Both the position numbers and the translations under genes were made by a program. This document shows, one piece after another, positions 1 through 8,312 of a stretch of DNA of 64,000 nucleotides. Source of the stretch: Clostridia bacterium (GTDB taxonomy: Bacteria; Bacillota_A; Clostridia; Christensenellales; Aristaeellaceae); the NCBI GenBank assembly GCA_017530275.1, contig JAFXMP010000097.1, positions 16,022 through 80,021 on the forward strand, read 5' to 3'. The notes beneath the pieces are model-generated. The model ran no database searches and was not told where the DNA came from. It worked only from the letters and a program-made list of their open reading frames with translations. Position 1 is the stretch's first letter. The number at the start of each line of letters is the position of its first letter.

Positions 1-2169
1 ATTTACGAGCAGGTTTCCGAACAGGTGATTAAGGACGCGTGGGAACAGCAAGCGTCCCTGCTGGAAAGCGCGTGCATGTCGCTGAATCAGCAGATCGAAC
101 AGATGCGTTCCTTTACCTGGCAGCTGAGCAATCACAGCGGCGTGGAAATGTATCTGCATTTGAAAGAGCAGACGCCCAAAAACATACTGACAAAAAAGGA
201 GATCATTGACCTGCTGCAGGAGATGAAGGGCTTTAGCAGCACGCTCAGCGATATCGGCTTTTATTCGGAAGGGCTCGACATGACGATCACAGCCGAAAGC
301 AGCTACCCGTCGGACGATTATTTCAGCCGTATCGACGGCATATCGCTGTCGGACATGCTCCAGCTCCGCGAACAGACCAATCATATCGCCCTCTGCGATT
401 TTGTGGGAAAGGCCATCATTTCCCGAATCATCAGCAACGACCACGTGCTGGTTTTTATCAGCAGTCTTCCGTTGAACAGCATACAGGGAAAAAGCTACGC
501 CTTTTTCCACCTGCCGGAGGAAAAACTGCTGTCCTGTCTTCCGGAAAGCGAGAGGGGCGTTCTCCTGCTGTGCAACCGGTCGGGGAACCCTGTGATTTCC
601 CATGCGGATGATCTGTACGGCGAAGTCAGCCGCATCTACATGGCCTCCCCCCAGAACCACATCAGCGTCCATGGCTCGGAATACGGCGTACTGGCAAAGG
701 AAACGTCGTCAGCCGGGCTTACCTGCATGGCCATCGTTCCCTACCGCGATCTGCTCCGGCCCACCGTGCGCCTGCGCAGGATCGTGACGCTCGTAATGGG
801 TCTGTGCATGGCGGGCGGACTGATCGGCGCCATTCTGGCGGGCAAACGCCTGTATACGCCCCTGGAAAGGCTGCTGGAAAGCGTGAAGCATCTGCGCATC
901 AGCCTTCCCGACGGAGGGAAGGCTAACGAATACAAGCTGCTGGACGACGCGATTCATTTGATTTCCGATGAAAACCACGCCCTGTCCCTTAGCAATCAGG
1001 AGATCAACCGTCTTTTGAAAAACCGCCTGCTCAGCGATTGGATGGAAGGACGTTTGCGGAATGACGCCGCCCAGGCTCTGGCCAAGGTTCAAGTGAGCTT
1101 TCCCTTTGACCGGATACAAATCGCCGTGATGGAAGTAAACCAGCGGGCGCTGGAGCATATGGAGAAAACGGCGGGCATTTGCGCCGCCGATCAGATCGAA
1201 GCGCTGGCGTCGAAAAACGATATGGGTTCCATGCGCGTCTTTTGCGCTCAGCGAATGGACGGGAAGCTGCTGGTGCTTTTTAATCTCGATTCCGGGCATC
1301 CCTCCCCCGAAACCATTTACGCTTTCCTGAACCAGGCCAGGCGTGAAATCTTCCGCGACATTCCCTGCGGCGTCGGCGTCGGCAGGGCATATAACATTCA
1401 GCGGGCTTCCGATTCGCTGGTTGACGCCGTGTCGGCGCTGAACAGCGGAAACGGTATGAGCGACATCGCCCTGTGTCTTGCGGAAGATATCCCCGATGCG
1501 CCGGACATGGAATATACGCTGAACGCGGAACAAAGGCTGATCAACCAAATGCTCAGCGGCAGGAAAGAAGAAGCGGCCGCTACGCTGCACGCTTTCTTCG
1601 CTTCGGATACAGGAGCCTCCATGCCCCGTTCCAGCCTGGTGCAGGCCCTTCTGTTCACCGCGCGGCGCGCCGCCTGCCAGGCGGGCGTGGAGGATCAGTT
1701 CACAGGATTTTTGGAGCGGGCGGGTTTCCGGGCGGACGATATGCTCATGGAGCAGCATACGGAAGAAAGGCTGTGCCAGGTGTTTTTTTCGGTAATGGAC
1801 TGCATGAACGCGGATACTTCGTCCCAGGAAGAGAAACAGTACGCAAAACTGACAAAATATATTCAGGATGAATACTGCCGCGATATTTCCCTGGAAACGG
1901 TCAGCGAAGCGCTTTCCATGTCTCCCAGCTATATCGGGCTGCTGTTCAGGCGGGTGGCCGGAACAAGCTTCCTGAAATATCTGACGGACGCCCGGATCGC
2001 GGAAACAAAGCGGCTGCTCCTGACCACCGACCTGACCTTGCGGGAAATCGGGCAGAGGGTGGGCATTGAAAACCAGAATACGCTGATCCGCACCTTCAAA
2101 AAAGCGGAGGGGATCACGCCGGGACAGTTCAGAATGGCGAATTCGTCGATCCATTCGCAGAATGGATGA
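1..2169 (+). CDS. AraC-family membrane-bound sensor/transcriptional regulator (5' end missing)
   Basis: The reading frame is open from base 1, so the N-terminus, probably including the first membrane segment, lies outside the window; the GTG at 25 is only an internal candidate start. The visible order is a large extracytoplasmic sensor region, a hydrophobic segment encoded near 775-850, a linker, and a C-terminal AraC-type double helix-turn-helix encoded at about 1850-2150 (a region with SPSYIGLLFRRVAGTSF and the IGQRVGIENQNTLIRTFKKAEGITPGQFR-type second helix pair). Regulators of this YesN-like architecture usually sit beside Lpl/Ytc-type sugar transporters and control them. The transporter genes follow in the same direction after 91 bases. 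The inducer is unknown. Confidence 0.85.
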   Translation: MYEQVSEQVIKDAWEQQASLLESACMSLNQQIEQMRSFTWQLSNHSGVEMYLHLKEQTPKNILTKKEIIDLLQEMKGFSSTLSDIGFYSEGLDMTITAESSYPSDDYFSRIDGISLSDMLQLREQTNHIALCDFVGKAIISRIISNDHVLVFISSLPLNSIQGKSYAFFHLPEEKLLSCLPESERGVLLLCNRSGNPVISHADDLYGEVSRIYMASPQNHISVHGSEYGVLAKETSSAGLTCMAIVPYRDLLRPTVRLRRIVTLVMGLCMAGGLIGAILAGKRLYTPLERLLESVKHLRISLPDGGKANEYKLLDDAIHLISDENHALSLSNQEINRLLKNRLLSDWMEGRLRNDAAQALAKVQVSFPFDRIQIAVMEVNQRALEHMEKTAGICAADQIEALASKNDMGSMRVFCAQRMDGKLLVLFNLDSGHPSPETIYAFLNQARREIFRDIPCGVGVGRAYNIQRASDSLVDAVSALNSGNGMSDIALCLAEDIPDAPDMEYTLNAEQRLINQMLSGRKEEAAATLHAFFASDTGASMPRSSLVQALLFTARRAACQAGVEDQFTGFLERAGFRADDMLMEQHTEERLCQVFFSVMDCMNADTSSQEEKQYAKLTKYIQDEYCRDISLETVSEALSMSPSYIGLLFRRVAGTSFLKYLTDARIAETKRLLLTTDLTLREIGQRVGIENQNTLIRTFKKAEGITPGQFRMANSSIHSQNG

Positions 2170-2260
2170 TGCCTTCCCACCGGATTGGAAGGCAGATTCG
2201 TGAAAAACACCATAGAAAAAAACAGTTCGTTAGTGTTATTATATGGTGGGGGTGAAATGG

Positions 2261-3199
2261 ATGCAAAATAAACGGGCTATGCGTTTGAAACAGCGTGTGC
2301 TTTTATTCCGCAGGATATGGGCCGCAAGAAATCTGTATCTGATGTTTTTTCCTGTCTTTTTGTATTATGTTATATTCCGCTACGCTCCCATGGGGGGACT
2401 GGTGATCGCGTTTAAGGATTATAACGCTTTCCTGGGCTTTGACAGAAGCCCGTGGGTGGGACTCAAGTTTTTTAATCAGTTTTTTCATTCCATTTATTTG
2501 TGGCGGCTGGTACGCAACACCCTTTTGATCAATCTGTATGATCTTGTATTCAATTTTCCGGCTTCCATTCTTTTGGCGCTGCTGCTGAACGAAGTGCAAA
2601 ACAGGCGCATCAAAAAAGTGGCGCAGACCATTACCTATCTTCCTTATTTTATTTCCTCCGTGGTCATCGCCAGTATGGTGGTGCAGTTTCTTTCGCCCTC
2701 CAGCGGCATCATCAATCATATCATTGCCTCGCTGGGCGGGGAAAGACAATACTTCATGACGCAGGCTGGTTCGTTCCGCACGATTTATACCATCATGAAT
2801 CTGTGGAAAAACATCGGCTGGAATTCCATCATTTTTTTGGCCGCCATCAGCGGCATCAACGCGGAGCTGTATGAGGCCTGCATGATCGACGGCGGGGGGT
2901 ATCTGCGCCGGATGTGGCATATCACGCTTCCCGGCATCGCCAGCACCATCGTGGTGCTGATCATCATGCGCCTGGGCCATATCATGGATGCCGGGTATGA
3001 AACCATTATGCTGCTGCAAAACAACGCCAATCTGGAAACCAGCGACGTGATCGGCACTTACGTGTACCGCAGAGGACTGCGAGGCGGGGAATACAGCTAT
3101 GCCACCGCTGTCGGCATGTTCCAAAGCGTGATCGGGTTTGCCATGGTGATCCTGGCGAACTATCTCAGCCGCAGGTACAGCGAAACCAGTCTGTGGTAA
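2261..3199 (+). CDS. Carbohydrate ABC transporter permease, LplB-like (set 1)
   Basis: Integral membrane subunit of an oligosaccharide-type ABC importer, about 312 residues with six predicted membrane segments. The N-terminal region (YLMFFPVFLYYVIFRYAPMGG, then IAFKDYNAF) is typical of LplB-type permeases, and the EAA loop reads YEACMIDGGGYLRRMWHITLPG. Another in-frame ATG lies at 2243, but the purine-rich GGTGGGGGTG at 2246-2254 sits correctly for ATG 2261, so that start is preferred. The gene overlaps no neighbour; its partner permease begins 15 bases after its stop. The substrate cannot be read from the sequence. Confidence 0.9.
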   Translation: MQNKRAMRLKQRVLLFRRIWAARNLYLMFFPVFLYYVIFRYAPMGGLVIAFKDYNAFLGFDRSPWVGLKFFNQFFHSIYLWRLVRNTLLINLYDLVFNFPASILLALLLNEVQNRRIKKVAQTITYLPYFISSVVIASMVVQFLSPSSGIINHIIASLGGERQYFMTQAGSFRTIYTIMNLWKNIGWNSIIFLAAISGINAELYEACMIDGGGYLRRMWHITLPGIASTIVVLIIMRLGHIMDAGYETIMLLQNNANLETSDVIGTYVYRRGLRGGEYSYATAVGMFQSVIGFAMVILANYLSRRYSETSLW

Positions 3200-3213
3200 A
3201 GGAGGGAAACGGC

Positions 3214-4107
3214 ATGACAGCGGGAATTTCCAGACATTCTAACCGGATCAGGGTATCCGCAGGCAGGAAAGCATTTCTGGCGGTCAATACGGTCGTGCTG
3301 CTGCTGCTGTGCGCCGCCATGCTGTATCCGGTCGTTTTCGTCACCGCGGCCTCCTTTTCGGAAGAAACGGCCATTTTGAAAGGCGAAGTATCTATTCTCC
3401 CGGTACGGTCGCACGTAAAAGCTTATGAAAAAGTTTTCAATTATCCGCTGCTGTGGCGCAGCTACGGGAACACGCTCCTGTATACCGGCCTCGGCACGCT
3501 GATCAACCTGGTGCTGACCGTATTCGGCGCCTGGGCCCTGAGCCAGAAAAAAATGGTGGGGCGCAGGTTCCTGATGCTGATGTGCACCTTCACCATGTTT
3601 TTCAACGGCGGCATGATCCCCACCTTCCTGGTGATCAAGGAATTGAGGCTGCTCAATACCATTTGGGCGATCCTGCTGCCCGGCGCGGTAAGCACCTATA
3701 ACATGATCCTCATGCGCACCTTTTTCCTGGCGATCCCCCAAAGCCTGGTGGAAGCGGCGGAACTGGACGGATGCAGTGATTTTGGGGTGCTGTTCCGCGT
3801 GGTGCTGCCTTTGAGTCTGGCCAGCCTGATGACCATCGGCATGTTCTATGCCGTGGCGCACTGGAACAGCTATTTCACCGCCGTGCTGTACTTGAGCAAA
3901 CCGGAGCTGTACCCGCTGCAGATCATCCTGCGGCAGGTGGTGCTGATGAATGAAATCGTGGAAAACGCCTCCAGCACGGAAAACGTAATGGCAGAAGGAA
4001 TCAAATACGCCACCATCGTCGTGGCCATGCTGCCCATGCTGTGCATTTATCCCTTTGTGCAGCGCTATTTCGTCAAAGGCGTTATGATCGGCTCCGTGAA
4101 GGAGTAA
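3214..4107 (+). CDS. Carbohydrate ABC transporter permease, YtcP/MalG-like (set 1)
   Basis: Second membrane subunit of the set 1 importer, about 297 residues. It carries the FNGGMIPTFLVIKELRLLNT segment and an EAA loop, LVEAAELDGCSDFGVLFRVVLPLS, which docks on the ATPase, and ends VMIGSVKE as YtcP-type proteins do. A GTG at 3193 would extend the frame, but it lies inside the stop region of the previous gene and upstream of a perfect AAGGAGGG (3198-3205), so ATG 3214 is the real start. The gene is co-transcribed with the LplB-like permease before it and the binding protein after it. Confidence 0.9.
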   Translation: MTAGISRHSNRIRVSAGRKAFLAVNTVVLLLLCAAMLYPVVFVTAASFSEETAILKGEVSILPVRSHVKAYEKVFNYPLLWRSYGNTLLYTGLGTLINLVLTVFGAWALSQKKMVGRRFLMLMCTFTMFFNGGMIPTFLVIKELRLLNTIWAILLPGAVSTYNMILMRTFFLAIPQSLVEAAELDGCSDFGVLFRVVLPLSLASLMTIGMFYAVAHWNSYFTAVLYLSKPELYPLQIILRQVVLMNEIVENASSTENVMAEGIKYATIVVAMLPMLCIYPFVQRYFVKGVMIGSVKE

Positions 4108-4122
4108 TACGTTTCGATACAG

Positions 4123-4143
4123 TGCCCCGTGGGCTGCGGGGCC
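4123..4143 (+). other. Small stem-loop between permease and binding-protein genes
   Basis: GCCCCG at 4124-4129 pairs with CGGGGC at 4137-4142 around a short loop, just before the Shine-Dalgarno of the binding-protein gene. There is no T-run, so it is more likely an mRNA processing or stability element, as is common upstream of highly expressed binding-protein genes, than a terminator. That role is inference. Confidence 0.4.
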
Positions 4144-4173
4144 TAAAATACAAAAACCGAAGGAGGTTGTCCC

Positions 4174-5700
4174 ATGAAGCTCTTCTCCCGTTTCCTGGCC
4201 ATCCTGCTGGCCCTCTCTCTGCTGCCTCTCGCCTGCACCGCGCTGGCGGAGGAGCCCGTCACCGTCACCATATGGGGTTCTGACCGTGAAAACATGCCTT
4301 TCCGCAATGGGCTGCTGACGATCGAAATCCTCGAGGAACGGCTGGGCATCAACATTGAAATCATCTCCGCTCCCACCGAGAGCCTGGCGGAAAAATACGG
4401 TTTGCTGATGGCTGGCGGCGACATTCCCACCATCGTGCAGTACAAAGCCAAGGACCTGCTGCTCTACAAGGACGCTTGGCAGCCGCTCAATGAAATGATC
4501 AACGAGACCGACACCCCCAACCTGTGGAAGGTCTACAGTAATCCCGACATCCGCCGCAAGGTCAGCGACGCGGACGGCAATATGCGCTTCATCGGCCAGC
4601 GCACCGCCATCACCGCGGGCAAGCTGTACTTCTACCGTCAGGACTGGCTGGATAAGCTGGGCCTGGAAACGCCCAAGACCGTGGAAGACCTGTACAACGT
4701 GTTCGTCGCCATCCGGGACGGCGACCCCAACGGCAACGGCGAGAAGGACGAAGTTCCCTTCTCCGTGCGCAAGAACGGCAGCAACAACCGCGGCAACGTG
4801 ATGCCCTTCGTGCATAACTGGGGCATTGCCGAAACCTTCTTCGCCGAGGACGGCCAGGTGAAGTTCGGCGCCACCGATCCCCGCATGAAGGAAGCCCTGG
4901 AATGGCTTCACCGCTGCTATGAAGAAAAGCTGCTGGATCAGGAATACCTGACCCGCGACAAGACCGCCTGGTACAGCGAATGGACCAACAACCAGGTGTT
5001 CATGAGCTATGACTGGAGCGCCTACATTGACAACGTTGCCAATCTGTTCAAGGGACAGGAAAGCGACGTGCACATCGTTGGCGCGGTTCCTCCCGAAGGC
5101 CCCACCGGCATCAGCGAGACCCGTGACCAGCTGCAGCCCATTACGGTGGACGAAGACTGGAACGCCGGTATTTTCGTTGGCGCAAGCGCCGAACAGAAAG
5201 CCGCTGCCCTGAAGTTGTTTGATTACCTGTACAGCGAAGAAGGCATGATCCTGATGAACTTCGGCGTCGAGGGACAGCATTACAACGTGATCGACGGCGA
5301 CTATGTGTATTCCGATCTGATCATGAACAATCCCGACGGCCTTTCTCCCCAGGACGCTCTGCGCACCTTCGGTATCCAGAGCATGCTGACGCTGCTGCAG
5401 GACGCCCGGTATGAGCGCGCCTTCGTCAGCGACGAGGTGAACCGCATCCGCGACATCTACGAGCAGGAAGGGCACATCGGCGACGCGTTCCCCACCCTCG
5501 CCTTTACCAACGACGAGCAGAGCGTGATCAACGAAAAGTACACGGAAATCGAAACCTATGTGAATGAAACGATCGATAAGTTCATCATGGGCGTTGAACC
5601 CCTGGACAATTTTGACGCCTACGCCGCGCAGGTGGAAAGCATGGGCCTCAAGGAAGTGCTGAAAGTATACCAGGACGCTTATGATCGGTATATGAAATAA
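4174..5700 (+). CDS. Extracellular solute-binding protein, LplA/YtcQ-like (set 1)
   Basis: Secreted sugar-binding protein of 508 residues. A signal peptide covers about residues 1-25 (basic start, Leu-rich core, ALA before EEP), followed by VTVTIWGSDRENMPF, the usual opening of this family. The central FYRQDWLDKLGLETPKTVEDLYN motif and GDPNGNGEKDEVPF (an EF-hand-like acidic loop) are typical of LplA/YtcQ proteins. The only early Cys (LPLAC) does not make a good lipobox, so cleavage by signal peptidase I looks more likely than lipidation. AAGGAGG lies just upstream of the ATG. The gene belongs with the two permeases before it. Confidence 0.88.
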   Translation: MKLFSRFLAILLALSLLPLACTALAEEPVTVTIWGSDRENMPFRNGLLTIEILEERLGINIEIISAPTESLAEKYGLLMAGGDIPTIVQYKAKDLLLYKDAWQPLNEMINETDTPNLWKVYSNPDIRRKVSDADGNMRFIGQRTAITAGKLYFYRQDWLDKLGLETPKTVEDLYNVFVAIRDGDPNGNGEKDEVPFSVRKNGSNNRGNVMPFVHNWGIAETFFAEDGQVKFGATDPRMKEALEWLHRCYEEKLLDQEYLTRDKTAWYSEWTNNQVFMSYDWSAYIDNVANLFKGQESDVHIVGAVPPEGPTGISETRDQLQPITVDEDWNAGIFVGASAEQKAAALKLFDYLYSEEGMILMNFGVEGQHYNVIDGDYVYSDLIMNNPDGLSPQDALRTFGIQSMLTLLQDARYERAFVSDEVNRIRDIYEQEGHIGDAFPTLAFTNDEQSVINEKYTEIETYVNETIDKFIMGVEPLDNFDAYAAQVESMGLKEVLKVYQDAYDRYMK

Positions 5701-5715
5701 CGCTTCACTTTTCCA

Positions 5716-5748
5716 GTCAGAGGAGAGGTCTTTCCCCTCTCCTCTGAC
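5716..5748 (+). terminator. Perfect 13-bp stem-loop after binding protein 1
   Basis: A 13-bp arm at 5716-5728 (GTCAGAGGAGAGG) is exactly complementary to 5736-5748. Only a weak T-rich tail (CGTTTCG) follows, so it may end part of the transcription or stabilise the upstream mRNA while the next permease set is still read. Confidence 0.55.
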
Positions 5749-5811
5749 CGTTTCGATCACCAGCCGGGAAAGCCGATACACAGCGCGGCTCCCGGGAAGG
5801 AGGAAACAGGC

Positions 5812-6732
5812 ATGTCCAGCCGGTTGCGCCGTCTTGGAATTTCCATCTGGCAGGCCCGGTATATCTATCTTTTGCTGATTCCCGGCATCGTTTACTTTGC
5901 CGTATTTTATTACGCGCCTATGAGCGGCCTGGTGCTTGCTTTCAAGAAATACAACGCCAAGTTAGGCATCTGGGGCAGCCCCTGGGTGGGCATGGCGAAC
6001 TTCCAGCGCATTTTCACCACGCCCGCCGCCGTGACTGCGATCCGCAACACCCTGGAAATCAATTTTTCCAGGCTCCTGTTTCAGTTCCCCGTTCCGATCC
6101 TGCTGGCCCTGCTGATCAATGAAATGCGGGGCACAAAAATCAAGCGCGTCTATCAAACCGTATACACGTTCCCGCACTTTCTGTCCTGGGTAGTGGTTTC
6201 GGCCATCATTTCCAATTTCTTTGCCAACAACGGCATGATCAATACGATCATCGCCTCCACGGGCGGCGAGAGGATCAGCTTTCTGTCCAACGCGGCGCTG
6301 TTCCGCCCGCTGCTGTACTTTACCCATAATTTGAAAGAAATGGGCTGGAGCTCCATCATTTACATCGCGGCGATCACGGCCATCGATCCCACGCTCTACG
6401 AGGCCGCCACCATGGACGGCGCGGGGCGCTTGCAGCAGGCCTGGCATGTGACGCTGCCCTGTATCCGGGCCACCATCATTACGCTGTTCATTCTCCAGGT
6501 GGGCCGCATCATGAACTCCGGCTTCGAGCAGATATTCTATATGCAGAACGCGAGCGTGAAGGGCGTCAGCGAGATCCTGGATACTTACATTTACAGCATC
6601 ACCTTTAACGCCGTTCCCAACTACGGCTTTTCCACCGCGGTGGGAATGTTCAAATCCGTTATCAACCTGATCATGCTGGTCAGCGCTAATTTTGTCATCA
6701 AGCTTTTAGGCGGCAACGGCCTGCTGGGCTGA
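5812..6732 (+). CDS. Carbohydrate ABC transporter permease, LplB-like (set 2)
   Basis: A paralogue of the permease at 2261, 306 residues with six membrane segments. It shares the opening pattern YLLLIPGIVYFAVFYYAPMSG and the EAA loop YEAATMDGAGRLQQAWHVTLPC. The start is fixed by GGAAGGAGGAAACAGGC immediately before ATG 5812. It is followed after 18 bases by its YtcP-like partner. The ATPase is not encoded here; relatives of this system use a shared MsmK/UgpC-type ATPase encoded elsewhere, which is assumed for this one. Confidence 0.9.
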   Translation: MSSRLRRLGISIWQARYIYLLLIPGIVYFAVFYYAPMSGLVLAFKKYNAKLGIWGSPWVGMANFQRIFTTPAAVTAIRNTLEINFSRLLFQFPVPILLALLINEMRGTKIKRVYQTVYTFPHFLSWVVVSAIISNFFANNGMINTIIASTGGERISFLSNAALFRPLLYFTHNLKEMGWSSIIYIAAITAIDPTLYEAATMDGAGRLQQAWHVTLPCIRATIITLFILQVGRIMNSGFEQIFYMQNASVKGVSEILDTYIYSITFNAVPNYGFSTAVGMFKSVINLIMLVSANFVIKLLGGNGLLG

Positions 6733-6750
6733 CGGGAAGGAGGAGAAAAG

Positions 6751-7653
6751 ATGCAAACTTCCGTGCCGCGCAAGGCGCTGTCCGATAAACCGAAGAAGAA
6801 AAAATGGAGCGGGGGGGATTACGCGGTATTCGTGATTCTGACGCTTACAGCGCTGCTGATCCTGCTGCCTTTCTATAACGCCGTGGTGATTTCCCTGGAA
6901 ACCAACCGGGCTTACGCGCTGCACCCCGTATCCCTGTACCCCACAGAGTTTTCCCTCAAAAACTATCAGTACCTGATCGATAAGGGACAGTTGGGCATCG
7001 GCTTCCAGAATACGATCCTGATCACAAGCTCGGGCACGGTACTCAGCATGATGGCTTCCGTCATGATGGCTTATGCCTTTTCGCGGAAATTCCCGGGCAA
7101 AAAGCTGATCTTTCTGCTCATGATGTTCACCATGTTCTTTTCCGGCGGCATGATCCCCACCTATCTGCAAATGAAAGCGCTGAAGCTGATCGATTCCCGG
7201 TGGGGCATCATCCTGTTCGTGGGCGTTTCCACCTATAACATCGTCATTCTGAAAAGCGGATTTGAACAAACGCCGGTAGACCTGGAGGACGCTGCGAAAA
7301 TCGACGGGGCCAACGACATCGTGATCTTCCTCCGCGTGATGCTGCCCCTGCAGGGTCCGCTGCTTGCCACCTTTACCCTGTTCACAGCGGTGGCGTACTG
7401 GAACGAATGGTTCTGGAGCATGCTGCTGATCAACTCCGCCAGCAAAATGACGCTGCAGACCGTGCTTCGCTCCATCGTGGCGGAAGCGGCCGCCGCGGCG
7501 GACGTGTCCACCGGAGAAGCCGATTTGGACGTGTTCTCCCAGGGGGTCAAGATGGCAGCCGTCATGATGGCCATGGTGCCCATCATGTGCTTCTATCCGT
7601 TCCTGCAAAAATACTTCGTCAAGGGAGTCATGGTCGGCTCCGTGAAAATGTAA
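6751..7653 (+). CDS. Carbohydrate ABC transporter permease, YtcP/MalG-like (set 2)
   Basis: Partner permease of set 2, 300 residues, paralogous to the gene at 3214. Shared marks are FFSGGMIPTYLQMKALKLIDS, the EAA loop VDLEDAAKIDGANDIVIFLRVMLPL, and the C-terminal KYFVKGVMVGSVKM. The start ATG 6751 has GGAAGGAGGAG directly upstream. The next gene in the same direction is a solute-binding protein 660 bases further on, separated by a long structured repeat, so the permease pair and its likely binding protein may be transcribed separately. Confidence 0.9.
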   Translation: MQTSVPRKALSDKPKKKKWSGGDYAVFVILTLTALLILLPFYNAVVISLETNRAYALHPVSLYPTEFSLKNYQYLIDKGQLGIGFQNTILITSSGTVLSMMASVMMAYAFSRKFPGKKLIFLLMMFTMFFSGGMIPTYLQMKALKLIDSRWGIILFVGVSTYNIVILKSGFEQTPVDLEDAAKIDGANDIVIFLRVMLPLQGPLLATFTLFTAVAYWNEWFWSMLLINSASKMTLQTVLRSIVAEAAAAADVSTGEADLDVFSQGVKMAAVMMAMVPIMCFYPFLQKYFVKGVMVGSVKM

Positions 7654-8312
7654 ACCACCATTCAGTTGACGCTGAATGGTGCGCGGGCGGGTATTGCATA
7701 CCCCTCGTGTGTCCCCCGCGCAGATTTTCCTAAAATCCCGGACGTTCCCCTCGTTGGTATGGTTCTTGACTGTTCACAACCTGTTGTGAAGGGTAACGGA
7801 GCAGGGGCCTATGCGGCCCCTGAACCCCGCACCAGGGCGGTCACCGCCCTGGACCCGCAATAGCGGATACTGCTTCATGGAGAATACAGTCTTGGTTCCC
7901 GCTGTTGCTTGGAGGAACGCGTAAGTCAGGATTGGTGCTGTTTTGCTTCTGGCCCGGCGGCGAAGCCGCCATCCCGGATGCAACGCATCCGGGGAAAGCC
8001 TGGGAATAATCCCTAGGGGAAAGTAAACTTTTCCCCTGGGATTTTCCCGGCTTTCTTGGGCCAGAAGCCCTCTAACTTTCGTAAACCCCAGCGCGTCAGG
8101 CGGAAGGTGTCGGTTTCTTCCAACGACGTTATTTCGCCAAGCGCGGGTCCAGGGTACTCAGTACCCTGGTGGGGTCTGGGGTGAAACCCCAGCGTATTCT
8201 CTTGTTTGTCTGATTTCGTCCTTTACATCAAGGCTGTTCTCAGGTTTTTTCATTCGTAAACCGGCGGCGGGCAAGCCGTTGGAAATATATCATTTAGAAA
8301 GGGGTTACTCTC
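7654..8312 (+). repeat. Structured dispersed repeat, copy A, within a 659-bp gap
   Basis: No gene is visible here. The repeat spans about 7790-8195. In order it has a GGGGCC/GGCCCC hairpin (about 7803-7821), a CCAGGGCGG/CCGCCCTGG hairpin (7832-7853), a long core bounded by GCTTCTGGCC (from 7945) and its complement GGCCAGAAGCC (to 8069), and two more hairpins (CCAGGGTAC/GTACCCTGG near 8150-8170, and CTGGGG/CCCCAG to 8192). Inside the core are GGCGGC-GAA-GCCGCC, CCCGGATGC/GCATCCGGG and CCAGGGGAA-like stems. Copies B (57115-57514) and C (63787 to the window end) keep the layout while several stems differ in sequence. The strand given is arbitrary. The first 130 bases and the last 120 bases of the gap show nothing firm beyond a ribosome binding site for the next gene. 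Confidence 0.8.

Noticed and set aside
3160..5781. Long minus-strand ORF (873 codons) opposite the permease and binding-protein genes
   Set aside because: It lies opposite two well-supported genes, is His/Gln/Val rich in the way antisense frames of GC-rich genes are, and has no ribosome site or family motif.
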